A DNA stretch of 64,000 nt from Yponomeuta sedellus (taxonomy: Eukaryota > Arthropoda > Insecta > Lepidoptera > Yponomeutidae), in assembly GCA_934045075.1 (NCBI GenBank), contig OW203731.1:13773062-13837061 (forward strand), written 5' to 3'. Numbering within the stretch: the first letter of the stretch is position 1; each line of letters opens with the position of its first letter. Under the pieces are notes generated by a model. That model did no database searches. It was not told the DNA's origin and was given only the letters and a program-made list of their open reading frames with translations. The translations under genes and the position numbers were made by a program. Of the stretch, positions 35,955 to 48,139 are shown piece after piece.

Positions 35955-36090
35955 CAAATACATAGATGACATCCAAGACCCGAGACAAACTAAAAAAGTT
36001 CGTTTCCTAGTTTGACCCGGCCAGGGATCGAACCCGAGACCTTCGGTTTTACAGTCAGCGTGCCAAACTGCTGCGCCACTGAGGCCGTCA
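35955..36090 (-). mobile_element. tRNA-derived SINE, minus strand
   Basis: Reverse complement reads gacggcctcagtggcgcagc, then aggtctcgggttcgatccct with an upstream A box, and a short body to 35955. Head layout is typical of moth tRNA SINEs; no second copy seen here. Confidence 0.6.
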
Positions 36091-36165
36091 AATAAAATAT
36101 CTTATAGTTTTAAGCTATGTTGAAGTTTTCACCTCTTTTCGTATAAATATGAAGATAGTTAAATA

Positions 36166-36275
36166 GAGAACACTGAAGATTTTGGGACTAGACTTGCTAC
36201 GATCCTGACAGATCACCTTCGCTTCATCAACGTTCATTTGTCGTTGCATGCACCTACCTACATGATTATAGATTA
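36166..36275 (-). mobile_element. LINE 3' remnant
   Basis: gctacgatcctgacagatca and ccttcgcttcatcaacgttc equal the complement in 44730-44780 with few changes. Confidence 0.55.
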
Positions 36276-38424
36276 ACTTATACCGTCCGATGAAATTTCG
36301 CCTCAAAAAATGTAGAGTCTACTGAATTCTTTTATTCGATAGATTTGAAAAGGGCACACTTAACACCAATGTTTGGTGAGAGTTCCTGGTATTTGGGGCG
36401 TCTCGGAAGCGGGGGCAAGTGAAAAGCGTATTTTCTTTAGGAAGCATACGTAACTGCGGTGACTCATTGTTGTCCGGTGCTTATTTCACGGTGGCTTATA
36501 CGAGACACAATAGATGTGCCTTCGCTCGAAGAATGTGTAGCTAAAAGTACTTGCTACCTTTTAGGATTTTTATATCTACGATTGCTGATAAATACCTTCC
36601 ATTTGGGAGCACAATGCAGTTGCAATCACGATTATGGGCGGCGCACAATAGCCTTAAAATTAGCTTTAATTTGATACTTCGCTGGCTGACTATAAGACAT
36701 CATCACGATTTGACAATCGAGCCCTTTTAAGGTTCATTATGCAAATCTAAAGGCTCCTCATTTGGTGTAACAATTTACTTCAATATCTCTTCAGAGATAT
36801 TCAATAAGAAGGAGGCAAGAGAAACGTTTGGCGACAACGATACTGGGCCATTAGCATAAAAGTTTATTCGGGTGGCTAGAGGCGCGCACAGCAATCCCTC
36901 GAACGGTTTGTATCAGAAACAAACTTGTAAACAAACTTCGCGGAATGGGCGCCCGGCCGCCATTACACAAAATGTACACCACAGAAGATACTCTGAGCGC
37001 GTAAAACACCCACACGTGCGAGTATAGACGGTACGTTGTGCTCAGTTATGCTTGCCTCAAATAGCTGATAAGTGTCGAATGCCCTCGAAGCCCTTTCACA
37101 AACTATTGTTGTAGTACTTCATTCTTGCATCGCCAAAACTTTTGCAGTTCAGCGCTAAGATCGTCGATTTACGGCTTCGCATCTAAAATTATCTACGTAG
37201 TACGATTCTACAGATACTCCTTCGCCGTGCAAGCAGTTTGATTATGGAATAAATAATAAAAAAAGGTTTATTGCCAAAAAAATATTTGTACAATGTTTAT
37301 GGTTACACAGTGACTACCACACAAGGTCGAGCCTGAATCGTGGCAGTCGGGGAAACGATTGCTATATTGTTTCACCTTGTACTTATATCATAGGAGCCGG
37401 TATGATAAAATAAAATATTTCGATACCTAATAGACCCACGAAATAGACTGGCGAAGACCGTTGTATCACTAGGCCGGTATTATGTTATGACGTTACTCGT
37501 TACATCGTATATTAAGTAATGAGACGACCCTCTGCATGAATATTTTGCAGCCATCAGCTTCGGGTTCAACAAATCAACTGCTGTTGTTTTTCTCTTTATG
37601 ATTCTTTATTCTATCAGGCCATGACTTAATGGAAACTTTATTGGAATCAATTCACTATTTATGCTTTTGGGCTTAATTTCGTCAACTATAATGCTAAAGT
37701 TCTACCATGACATCTTCCTTTAGTCATTTATAGTTTACAATAAAACATACTTATTTGAATTTTCGAAACGATATTGAAAAACGTTTCAAAACGACAAAAC
37801 ACCATTAAGACGTACACAACTACTTCGTATTGTATCTTTACAGTGCTAACGCTCACAATAAAGATCGTATGCACATTTCATGTGAAGTTGAATCAAAACA
37901 CATCATGATGAAGGGGTTCAAGTGAAAAAAATATTTTCAATTCAATCGAACTGTACGAGGTACCGACTCAAACTATCCATACGCAACGCGATTTGAAATA
38001 TGACTACAATGATGTGATTCAATATTATCTTCTTCACATACTATGCATACAGAGCGTTCGTACATGCAGCAGCTTAGAACGGTCCTTAAAAAAATCATAA
38101 CAAGAGAGAAAAAGTGACGTTTCTAAACGCACGGTCTCGATCGTCAACATGCCACAGTCACGTTCCTTTCACTGCAGTGCGGTGCAGTGTCACAGTGCTA
38201 ATTGACGAATACTGGCGGCCACGTACAGTCAACACTGGGCCCAGGCAACAACGGTGTGGTGGATTTCACGGGTAGTTGACATCGGGGCCCACTGCGTGAC
38301 TTGGCCCGTTGCGACACGTCGTGAGCCAATCTGTGACAGACACGACGATTGGCTACGCCGAAGGTATGACAATTAGTTGTTTAAAAGAGACATGTATGCG
38401 TTCCATTGGCTCGGCCTTCTCTCA
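36276..38424. other. No recognised feature
   Basis: Mixed intron sequence. 37258-37350 has aggtttattgccaaaaaaat, a common moth LINE 3' end style, too weak to call. Confidence 0.3.
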
Positions 38425-38479
38425 CAGAGATAGCGATTGTCATAGTGATCACTGATCACTATGACAATCGCTATCTCTG
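38425..38479. repeat. Near-perfect palindrome, 27-bp arms around one base
   Basis: cagagatagcgattgtcata..gtgatca at 38425-38451 is the exact reverse complement of 38453-38479, separated by a single C at 38452. No flanking target duplication or transposon ends were seen. Confidence 0.9.
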
Positions 38480-38749
38480 ATCAGGCAAGCGCCGCGGTGT
38501 AACGAAAAAATGCTTTCGCGACTTCAGGTTAGTTTTCAATAATACCTATAGAAGTTTGTAGTGTGGGCGGGGTAATTTTCTTTTCAGTTTGATTTAATAA
38601 CCAAGTTTTCTTCATGATTTCCATGGACAGCCTGTGCACGGAGGAATCTTCCTCTATCTTGCCCCAGGTTTAATGTTGTAGAGAACAGCCATTACGCACA
38701 AAGCACTCCGATATGTCACGTTCTAGGAACGAGAACATCACAACTTCCG

Positions 38750-39060
38750 AGTGTGATTGATGCCTCGCGGGAGAATTCCGTTAATTTGCCGCATTAACAG
38801 TTGGCAAGTTGGCAGTGACCGGCGATCGGCGGGAATGCATGACCGATCGGGGAAAAACGTCCGCTCACCGGTGAATGAAGCGATTAGGTGTGAATGGCGG
38901 CGCGGCACGCGGAACCAACCCGCGGACACGACGCTCCCGGCACGCATTGTCTCAGCGCGCTTGACCCGTGCCCCGACCAAAAACCTAACCAAAAACCGCC
39001 CAACCGTCTTTAATTGGGTAAAAAATATCAAAAGAACGCCAAGTAGCGTCTTACCTTTTT
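38750..39060. promoter_or_regulatory. GC-rich block
   Basis: cgatcggcgggaatgcatga, gcggcgcggcacgcgg and gacccgtgccccgacc lie near AT cores (gttaatttgcc). Opposing 97- and 102-codon frames are not recognised. Confidence 0.2.
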
Positions 39061-39703
39061 GTTAGTTATTGTGGACAAGACGGTAATCAAGCCGCCGAAG
39101 GAAAATAGAGGTACTCCGTCGTGTCGTGCCGTCAGGTTTATTGACGTGGCGATCTGTTTTTCTAAATGAATCGCAGCCGCTGCGTTCTTTTTTTAATTCC
39201 AGATTATCTTTGGCTAGGAAGTAAATTAGATACAATCGCGGCATCTAGCTGGCGAGGCGGAGTCCGTTCGCTTAGAATAAATCCCTGGGTAACAAGGCGT
39301 TTGTTAGGGCTGAATAGCGCTGGCGAAAGAGCGTTGACTAGTGCTAATTTGATCTCGCGCTGCAGCTCCTGGCAAGTACAATAATCTACTACCCTACACC
39401 ACACATTTTTTTTACATCTCTTCTAAATCATCTGTTTTAACTTTAATCCATACCTAGTTAAGGAAACAATTCCTCAGGTAGTAAAATATCTGCGACCTGA
39501 AGCTGATGCCACCCTAGGCCGCCTACCTTCTTAGCAAAATTGACTTAAGAAACTTCCACGGCCATTATTGGCCAAATGGCCAATATAACACACCTTTGGT
39601 CTAGTCAATCCAGAAAAAAGACCACCCCGCCTGCTTTTCCCCTAGATCATGCGCCGTATCAACTAATAATACTTTAAATATGAGGTCACACCATGTGACC
39701 AAG

Positions 39704-39755
39704 TGGTGGTAGCTCAGTAGAATACTTGTTTCTTCACATTCGTTAGGTCCCTGCC
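39704..39755 (+). mobile_element. Decayed tRNA-like SINE head
   Basis: gtggtggtagctcagtagaa resembles the head of the SINE at 32052; the B box is decayed (cgttaggtccctgcc). The MITE at 39760 follows directly. Confidence 0.4.
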
Positions 39756-39759
39756 TGTA

Positions 39760-39874
39760 ATGGCGGCTGTACACACTCGCGAGTTTCACATTACGATCCC
39801 CTAGCGCCGATTGTGTAAAACCCACAACGAATGATAAACTCTTGGGCTCTAGGCCGAGCGTGTACAGCCGCCAT
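39760..39874. mobile_element. MITE, 115 bp, with 23-bp inverted ends
   Basis: atggcggctgtacacactcg at the left and the complement of the right end, atggcggctgtacacgctcg, differ at one position over the first 20 bp. Short, AT-neutral interior. The target duplication is not clear. Confidence 0.72.
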
Positions 39875-40109
39875 AGTAGTGACTGTTTTCTAATTAGGTA
39901 CTTACAGGCATTTAGTAAAGTTCCGCACTCGTTAACCGTTCCTAAAATAACAAAATATTCTCAGGAAACCTAAATGTAAATATGTTCGCATACACCAGCG
40001 CTCGACATCGCCAATTCGCGAATAGGCAAATGATGACGCCCATACTCTATCTGAGAGAAGCCAGAGGCCTGTGCTGTGTGTAGACTGCGTATGCTCACTT
40101 TAGCCGTTT

Positions 40110-40345
40110 CCCATTGGGATAGTTAGCTGCTGCACCTCCGAAGTTACCAGCAGCAGTTGCGGTGCGCGCGCGCTGCCGCCGCTTCTCATTTACCTTATTA
40201 AGGCGCAGGCCGCGGCCGGCCGCGTCACTCAACGTCACTCTGCGCATAAACACCCCCTTAAGGGCCGCCGCGGATTCGCGGCACGCTCCTTCCGCGTCCA
40301 CCCAACACCTATGCCCTTACCTACTGCTGACTAATGAATGAGCCT
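40110..40345. promoter_or_regulatory. GC/CpG-rich block
   Basis: gcggtgcgcgcgcgctgccg, ggcgcaggccgcggccggcc and gggccgccgcggattcgcgg, with ttattaagg and ataaacac cores. Possible regulatory DNA. Confidence 0.2.
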
Positions 40346-40464
40346 ATTCACCCGCGTCGAGTGATTTGAATTAAATGCCCCACGAGGTGGAAATGTGGCC
40401 GCACTTCTCGACGAGGATAAGTAGGTATGTAAATAACATGGGAGCTGCGAACGTCTTCTGGTCT

Positions 40465-40535
40465 CATACCTACTGCATCGCAGGAAGGTTAGGGGTGCCA
40501 AGTCCGGGTTGGTGGAAGATTGTCAGACTTACTGT
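40465..40535 (-). mobile_element. 5S-derived SINE internal fragment, minus strand
   Basis: catcgcaggaaggttagggg and ccaagtccgggttggtggaa match the body of the other copies with an internal deletion. Confidence 0.6.
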
Positions 40536-40810
40536 CGGGACGTCATGGTTCTTTATAATAGTATAAATATGGTTATATTGCGATTTATTACTTTGGCAGA
40601 CGATTCTCCTTAAAACCATTAATTCTGAAAGCTTTAGGACCTTTGCACATGACTTACTTGGTACGTGCATCATCTGCGCGTATCGGCGTTGTAGACGGAC
40701 AATAAGCAACGTATTATCGTGTGCTCTACGCCTTGCACGCGAGTCTGTATAGCGTTTGCGGGGATTTTTATCAAACTTTCGCGCGTTTGTCGATTACATT
40801 ATTCAGAAGC

Positions 40811-40850
40811 AGCCAGTAAACCTTTGCACGGATGCAAAAGTTTACTGGCT
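40811..40850. repeat. Hairpin, 18-bp arms with one mismatch
   Basis: agccagtaaacctttgca and tgcaaaagtttactggct pair except at one position, with loop cgga. Confidence 0.7.
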
Positions 40851-41574
40851 ACGTCTGACTCTCGTTTAATGGGCGTCATCTGAGCGTCGTTTTTTAACAT
40901 GCGCCGTGTGCGTATACCCTTACATTGCAAGGCAACGTTGGCGAGTAAAGTGTGTATGTTTACGAGGTGAGAAGTTTAGTAGGCTTTACAAAAAAATTGC
41001 AAGGCTCGGGACTGCGGAGTTCTAAACCAACACAAATGTCACGTTTGCACCAAAAAACTTATCGTCTTTCCTTCAGAGATTGCGGATCCGTAATCTCGAA
41101 CGCCCAAGTTTCCTCCCTAAGGAAACTTGGCAGCGCGGAGTAATCTCATTAAAATTGGGCACCAGTCTAGTTAGAGTATAAATCTCGGAGGTCGGAGAGC
41201 TTGCCCGTTCCGGCCCATAATGAGCTAATTCAGCATGCGGCCAGTGTGCTCGTGAGTTATAGGTTGTACTCGTACAAACCTACTTACTCCCCGAGTGCAC
41301 TTAGACTCGCCAACTCGCTAATGGAACCCACCTATTGGAAACAACAATAAACTTTCTAGCCTTGCCCGCTCACTACATAGAACAAAGGAAATTGACGTCG
41401 TTATCTATACTTTTGATGAATTACTCGTATCTGCGTGCGCAGTCAGATAAAAAACAAACAAACGGTTTCTATTCCGTTTGTTAATTACATACTTCAAACA
41501 AAGCTATACCTACTTCTTACGTAAAGATAGCGTGAGAGTCTCACACAAAGACAATAGCCTATATTCTAAGTAAA

Positions 41575-41860
41575 CAAAAGACAACTCCGCCAATGAGCGT
41601 CGCGCGAACGGCGCGGAGTAATTAAAAATTCAAATTAAGAACGTCCGCCGGTCCCCTCGCGCGACGCGGTTGGTGATTACGCGGCGTTAATTGCGCTCGA
41701 CCAATTAAGCGGCGTCGCTGCAGTTCGCCAGCCAATGGGAGGCGAGTGCTGAAGCGAGGTGTGGTAATTAAAAGCGGAAGGGTTGGCGTTTCCCGGGCGT
41801 GCCGCGTCGCTAGATGGGGGCGTGCTATTAATCAACGCCGGGAAGGAGTGGCCTTGTTCG
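41575..41860. promoter_or_regulatory. GC-rich block with repeated TAATT cores
   Basis: Contains gcggagtaattaaaaattca, gttaattgcgctcgacca and gtggtaattaaaagcgg within CpG-rich text (gcgcgacgcggttggtga), plus CCAAT at about 41732. Resembles a homeodomain-rich enhancer; untested. Confidence 0.28.
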
Positions 41861-44603
41861 GCGGACGGAACAATAAATTTTCACACTTATACTTACTAGA
41901 ATCACTGAAAGAATACCTTGGAATGAAACATAAAAAATTGGCATAGTTGGATTTTTTTCCGCGATGGGCACGCATTGTATTAAGCCCGTACTCTTTCTCT
42001 TTCTGAGAGAAGGCCTGTGCCCTGCAGTAGAACTGAACTGATATTTTTATTCAACGTTTTTCTTGTTTCATATTTATATTCTTATTCTTCTAAATTTTAA
42101 TAGGTACTACACATACTGAATAAATTCTTTCTAATCATAGAAAATACATCCACGCTAGATGGATCTCATGTTGCATATCCATCTGACCTCAGTTCCGTCA
42201 CAAACGTCAAATAGGGAAAGGTAGTTTGTACTGTAGTTTGCCTTCTCTGTAGTTGTTACTTGTGGGATTGGTAACTTTAACAGTCATAGTAGACTGAGTT
42301 TCAAGTGCTGATTTGATCTCATTATCGCACTACAACTAGCCGCCTATAATCTTGTAACTTAGTTGCAAAATCCAAACTCAAAGTTCTATGTTGAGGTTGG
42401 CGAAATGCTTGTTATTTAGGCTTGTGTTGCCCTGAACCTTATGCATTCTTCTCACAATCTACATTTAAAGTGGATTGTGAAAAAGCCCCTCTGTCAAAGT
42501 GAAATTTCGCGATAAATTAACCTCACCTATTCCACCCCACGAGGTGTAGTTTTCATCGTAACGTTATTACGACTCCGACGCGTTATGCTTCGCATGACTA
42601 TGTAGCTTCACGTCGTATTAATAAGGCTCACTTTTGAGTTTGTGAAGCCCGTACAAGTTGGTTTTGGCGGTTGGTGGTAGAGAGTAAGCCTAACTCTGAA
42701 TTATATATTTTGTCAGGTACATTACATAAGGGAAACGCGATTTGCCCACAGAATTTTAACATTCGAATGCGTGGCCTAAATTTTCTTAAATAAATAAGGA
42801 AGTTCAGGAAATTTGTAAGCTGACCATTTCTTGATTTGTCTTCTGTCACAGAGTAAGCCCTCTGAAATTGAGTTTACCTATGTGTACACCCACACGTGCA
42901 TCACTACCATAATAACGTTAATTAAATTTGTGCTCATGTCTGGAAACACGTTGAAGAATTAATGTGCAAAATTTACCGTCCATAGTCCTGAAAAAAGCAA
43001 ACAGAGCTATTAAATAATGTATGGTGTCCGTTAAGTTAGACCGTGAAAATGTGTACCTAAAGCATGTATCATTTCTGTTGTACCTACAACGTTATGTATG
43101 AGATCTTATTTAGAGCTCAGTCTGGCAAGTTTCTCACAGGGAATGCAAAAAGTTCCGATACGCTTCTATTTACAAATCACTTTGTCCCATCTGACTGCAT
43201 AGGTATTAGGTACTGGTCCAACCATAAAATCAGGAAAAAGCAGTAAGGAACTTCTATTGTAGACATAAAAGAGCCTACTCTGTATCGACAATTCTACACA
43301 TTCACTTCATAAATATCTGTACATATTCCTCACATAGGTTATTCAATACAGCGGGGCGGTTGGTAGAGTCTGCTACAGTAAAGTTTACGACATTGGCAAG
43401 AGTCCGGAGTCAATTAAACAATCAGGTCATGCGTCGGAAGTGCCTTTGACAGATGGGGAGGAGACAGGCGGGGAGGGGTGGCCCCGTGCTCGATGATCGA
43501 GTGGTCAACGGACTCGTGAAGACGGTATTTAGGTAGGTTGAATTACAGTGACCAATTTTCAGAAAGGGATTTGCAGGAATATCGATTATGTAGAGTTCTT
43601 CAAATGTGACAGAGGAATGGCACCAATAAGATGGTTGGATGCCATGAAAGCGGTAGCGGCGGCGCCACGCATAGTCGACAAATGAAATCAATGATCGAAA
43701 TTTTATTATTCAAAGTAACACAGAAACTGCTATTTCGTGATTTCAGTCAGATTGAAGCTCTGGTTCCCGAGAGGGAGCGTGGGTTCGTACCCCTCACCTG
43801 ATACCATGTAATATTAGACGTTTGGTTACATGTCATAAAGATTGTGACGTCTGAACAACAACTGATTTATTATCTAGTACCCACACACTACCAATGCAGT
43901 TTAAGTTATACTAGGTGTCCGTTTCAAAATCGAGGTAATTTTGGAGACACGAACAAAAATGTCAAAGCTTAGTCCTTTCGTTTGGTCCTTAATTAACAGA
44001 GTTTTCATGTTATTCTAATACCTAGAACTAATGCATTGATCTAATTTGAATTTCAGACACCTTTTCATCGAAATCTGTAATGTTAAAATATCCCTTTAGG
44101 CACATCGTGTGATAAACCTATTTTTTGAACCGCTTTTCTGGCAAGTTTATTATATCTTCAGGTATCTTATTATAGAATCGTATACCCCATAAATGCTCTA
44201 TTAACCTTTGCCAGCCTGAATCTTGGGCATGAATGTTTATTTCTGGGATTCAGGTACATTTTGTCGGTTACCTACAGTTATAAAGTTACTTATAATTTTC
44301 CTGACGTACATGTCATCTTATAGACCACTTACTAGGTTAGGTTTCTGCAACGAAGCACATGAAACTTTGCACTTTAGTCGCAAAATCGCCGTAATGTAAC
44401 GAGTACCTAGAGTGCACGGGTGTAAAGGTTGATTCGGTTTACTGTACCTCGCGGTACAGGTGACGGAAAACCTTTCACTGTGGAAACGAGCGACCCGTAA
44501 TCGCGATCCTCAGACATGAGGGAACAACAAAGAAGAAGTATTCGTGAGGCGTCTAGCCAAGAGTCATTCTAGACATTTTGTAGGGTTCCGTACACAAAGG
44601 GTC
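41861..44603. other. Mostly unrecognised intron sequence
   Basis: A B-box-like gtgggttcgtacccctcacc at 43789-43808 may be a SINE remnant. ccgtactctttctctttctg at 41987 resembles the complement of the module at 63864. Otherwise nothing supported. Confidence 0.3.
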
Positions 44604-44830
44604 CACCAGGGACGTCCCTTACCAGCCTTGCTACTTTTGTTTGATGTCTTTCGTTTTCAAACAAACATACATACATACATAATCTCACGCCTGTATTCCA
44701 GAGGAGTAGGCAGAGACCAGGGACTGCCACTTGCCACGATCCTGACAGATCACCTTTGCTTCATCAACGTTCATAAGTCGCTGCATGCACGCACGTCGGT
44801 TCCGGGTACTTTTTATCTTCCCCTTTGCTA
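44604..44830 (-). mobile_element. LINE 3' region with (TATG)n tail, rearranged
   Basis: 44692-44830 reversed reads ggaagataaaaagtacccgg and aaggtgatctgtcaggatcg, then gtggcaagtggcagtccctg, with a (tatg)n tail at 44668-44690. A separate piece at 44604-44635 (gggacgtcccttaccagcct) belongs further upstream in the element, so order is disturbed. Confidence 0.6.
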
Positions 44831-45283
44831 AGGCCCCTTTTTTAATTTATTGAAGACGCTAGGGGATATTTACGTCAATAAATTAAAAATAGTTCTAGTC
44901 AAAGACGCAGAAATTACGACTTATTGAATATTACCTGTTAAACATATACGTGTTCCTATCAAGATTTAGACCGTTTTAGAGAAAAATATTGTTATATACC
45001 TACTCCAAACTTTGTATTTTCATCATGTAGGTAGGTACTTAGACATATTAGCAAAACACCACTAGGTCATCTTCCTTCGTGTAATACGCGGGCTTGATAA
45101 AATCCATCCTCCGTCCTCATTTATAGAGTAACGCAGCTGCGAGGGCGCGTCGGTGAAAGAACAATATTTTCAATACATATTGCGAATAATCGAACGTAGG
45201 AAGCTCAAGGGGGAAAGAGGGGTAGGCAGGGAAACACAGAAGGTTAGCTCCGTTATTTATTTTGCGTATGGTATACAGCGGGT

Positions 45284-45395
45284 AGCGGGTGCGGCGGCAG
45301 GCTGAAGACAGGGTGCTATGGCGCTCGTTAGAGGAGGGCTACGAGGGCTCGTATGTCCAGCAGTTGATTAGTATAGCCTGACGACGACGACGACG
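45284..45395 (+). mobile_element. 5'-truncated LINE tail with (GAC)n end
   Basis: ggcaggctgaagacagggtg, gctcgttagaggagggctac and tatagcctgacgacgacgac. Flanked by 11-bp atacagcgggt at 45273-45283 and 45396-45406. Same family as 28996-29116. Confidence 0.8.
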
Positions 45396-45406
45396 ATACA
45401 GCGGGT

Positions 45407-45777
45407 GCTTACTTAACTCTCCCAGACATAGTGAATTTATAATTAGTAGCCAAGCCACAGCTTAAGTTTTTTTTTAAATAAAATTATTAATATATCCCTG
45501 CTATTGCGTCCCGTGACTACCGCTAGTGGCATTTTTCCGAGCGCTTCCGTGCTTCGCAAGGCACGTTAAGCCGTTGGTGCCGGCTGTCATATAATGGTAG
45601 TCGTTAAGCCATGTCAGAGGCCTTATGGGCGGCTTGATAACATCTGACAGTAAGGCCTGTCTTACAATCCTCCACCAACCCGGACTTGGCCCCCGTGGTG
45701 TAGTATGGTCTAACCTTCCTGCGATGCAGGAAGAGACTCGTGCCCCAGCAGTGGGGACATACAAGGGTTGATAACGA
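45407..45777 (+). mobile_element. 5S-SINE 3' part fused to unrelated 5' sequence
   Basis: The last 270 bp (45508-45777) are 5S-SINE body and tail (cccgtgactaccgctagtgg to acatacaagggttgataacg). The first about 100 bp are other sequence with attagtagccaagccacagc, related to 47229-47290. The whole is flanked by atacagcgggt at 45396-45406 and 45778-45788, so it may have inserted as a chimera. Confidence 0.7.
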
Positions 45778-46109
45778 ATACAGCGGGTTAAAGTACGAAA
45801 GGGAGGCCATCAATCCAATCGGTCACTTTCTTGTCAGTTTCGTGAATCTTCCAAATGCCTCCTCTTTTAGACCATAGTTCCATTTAGCGGATCTATTCTT
45901 TCACTTCTCTACTAGGTGGTTTTTCGCAGTTACATATGCAAACTGTCGAAGACATACTCTGTTTGTTGTACGCGATTTTGTTTTGTTTTTTATCTATTTA
46001 GTAATCCAACAGGCACTTCAGTTTATAAAATATATACAGTTCAATTTACTTACAAGGCCCAATTATAGGTTTACCTTAAACTGTTAGGTAGGTATGTAGA
46101 GAGAGATGG

Positions 46110-46260
46110 AGATAGAGAACACTTTATTGTACATAAAAAAGGAAATTACACAGATATTTCTTAAACTAAGAGTACAGACGGCGGCCTTATCACTAAAAGT
46201 GATCTTTTCCAGACAACCTTTGGATGGACTGGAGCAATATATTGGAGAAGGAAGTAGATG
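46110..46260 (-). mobile_element. Possible LINE 3' end
   Basis: agaacactttattgtacata and ggcggccttatcactaaaag are in the style of moth LINE 3' UTR complements. No coding part. Confidence 0.35.
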
Positions 46261-47009
46261 TACCTATATATGTATTTATAGATTTTCTTATGTATATTTA
46301 AGTACCTGTGTATTTAATGTTTCGTGTTTGTATAAGTTTTGCCCCTCCCCCTCCTACTTTTTGTATTTTGCACTACCCACCCAGCCATTATCGACAAACC
46401 AAAGCTTGACTGGAAGAAAATGCTACTTAGCATTATGTACGTCTTTGTATCAAATACTTCATTTGTGCAATAAAGAATTTTAATACTAATAATAATATTT
46501 TGACGCTTCGGAGGCGAAATTCCACTCAGAAGTGTCACAATAAATGTGACTTGTCGAGATATCGCCTAAAATGGTTACTAATACAGAGAGACATAAATTA
46601 CAATACAATTATTCAAATTTGACTTAGGTAAGAGTAAAAATGTAGCCTAAACTAGGAAAAAAACCTGTATTGTATCCTGTGTATGCATAGACTTAAATTA
46701 CTGTTATAACATTAATTAACATTAATTACGGATAAAAGTAAAGAAAAGCTGTAGGCTAAGGCTGATGAATTTTTTTCACTGTATTTTTAGTGCTACCGCC
46801 TATTCAAAGTTCATAGAAGCCAAAAATAATAGAATGTAGATTTAGGCTGAATATCTAAGCTAGGTACCTCCAGAACAAATACAATGTGGGCTGACGAACC
46901 TCTTGATTCGATTCAAACGGCAACCACGCCAATACTTCTCGACCCCGCTATTTTGTAGAGCGGGTGCCAAAATAACTAATAGTTTTCGCGGGGGCGTGTT
47001 AGCATTTTT

Positions 47010-47065
47010 CTTCTGGCGGTGACGGCCGCGGGGGGGCGCCGCGGGCGCGGGGGGGAGGCCGTAAA
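47010..47065 (+). promoter_or_regulatory. G-run cluster (possible G-quadruplex)
   Basis: ccgcgggggggcgccgcggg and gcgggggggaggcc supply several runs of seven G. Inference from sequence only. Confidence 0.3.
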
Positions 47066-47228
47066 GGAATAACTCTCTTCTCAGTAATGGCTACGCCGAT
47101 CATTTATACTTCATCGGCTTCGTTAATAACTCTGAAGATGTGCCGCTGGAGTCAGAAAGTAATATCAACACGCTGAAAGAATCATATCTCATTCAACCCT
47201 GGCTATAGGATCAGATCTGCCTACTAAC

Positions 47229-47290
47229 TCTCTCACGGATACTGAATTTATACTTAGTAGCCAAGGGCTGTGGCGTGGCTACTAAGTAAG
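47229..47290. repeat. Hairpin repeat ('TTAGTAGCCAA')
   Basis: Arms acttagtagcca (47252-47263) and tggctactaagt (47276-47287) pair exactly. Upstream ctctctcacggatactgaat resembles 45418-45440, so it is a dispersed element. Confidence 0.55.
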
Positions 47291-48139
47291 TTTATTTTTC
47301 TTTCTAAAAAAAAAAAAACATAGTTTTAAATTCCTACCTATAAAGGTACATAATAATATTGATTAGGAATCGGTGTGTGTGTGTTACCTACTTGGTGGTC
47401 AGCTAAGGAACTCTGGCATCAAAAACGCATCTTGAAATAAAAATGAGTAGGAAACACTTCATTAAATAATGGACCCAAAAGTATTTACGTCCATTATTTA
47501 CTTTTTTCTCTACGTCGCCCCTCGTGTGCATCATAGATGCGAAAAAGCGGAAGGGTTTCCGCTTTTTAATTCTACCTGTCCTTAGCCACCTCAGACGTCT
47601 TCGCTTCAGTCTGCCGCTTCGACTTTATTTTCCGGGTCCGAAGTCTCTTTAGGCTTACACGGCAGACACATAGCCAACATAGTTCAAATAGAACCTGCAG
47701 GTCACCACTACAACATCCAATTTCCATTAATTTCTCCGTTTTCTTAAAAAAAAAGCATCAGCTGTTCATACTTTAGCCAGAGCGAATATAAAAAATTTGC
47801 AAGACACATTTTTACTATAATGTGCTCCCAGTGCATTGGCAGTGTAATCGCTTAGAGCGAACTCTGCCAGACAGCCCTTGGAACCCGAAGATGTTAAGAC
47901 ACGACATCGTTTTACAGCAATGTGAGACAATGATTTTCGTTGAAATCCAGACACATACAAGTCCATTACATCCTTACCCACTACTGAGACGCAAGCCGGC
48001 CAGGGGTATCTTATGTGCTTAACAAAGCCTTCCTAACAAAAGAGCAACCCACACGGCCGCAGCTCAGTTACATAGACAAAGGCACACTAGCACGTGAGGT
48101 CATCTCCCCTCATTAGGTGGTTAGTTTTCCGGGCGTGTC

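Noticed and set aside
38425..38479. MicroRNA or siRNA hairpin
   Set aside because: The single-base centre gives no loop and the stem is shorter than typical precursors; left as a palindrome.
40811..40850. MicroRNA precursor
   Set aside because: Short stem with 4-nt loop, no extended pairing outside it.
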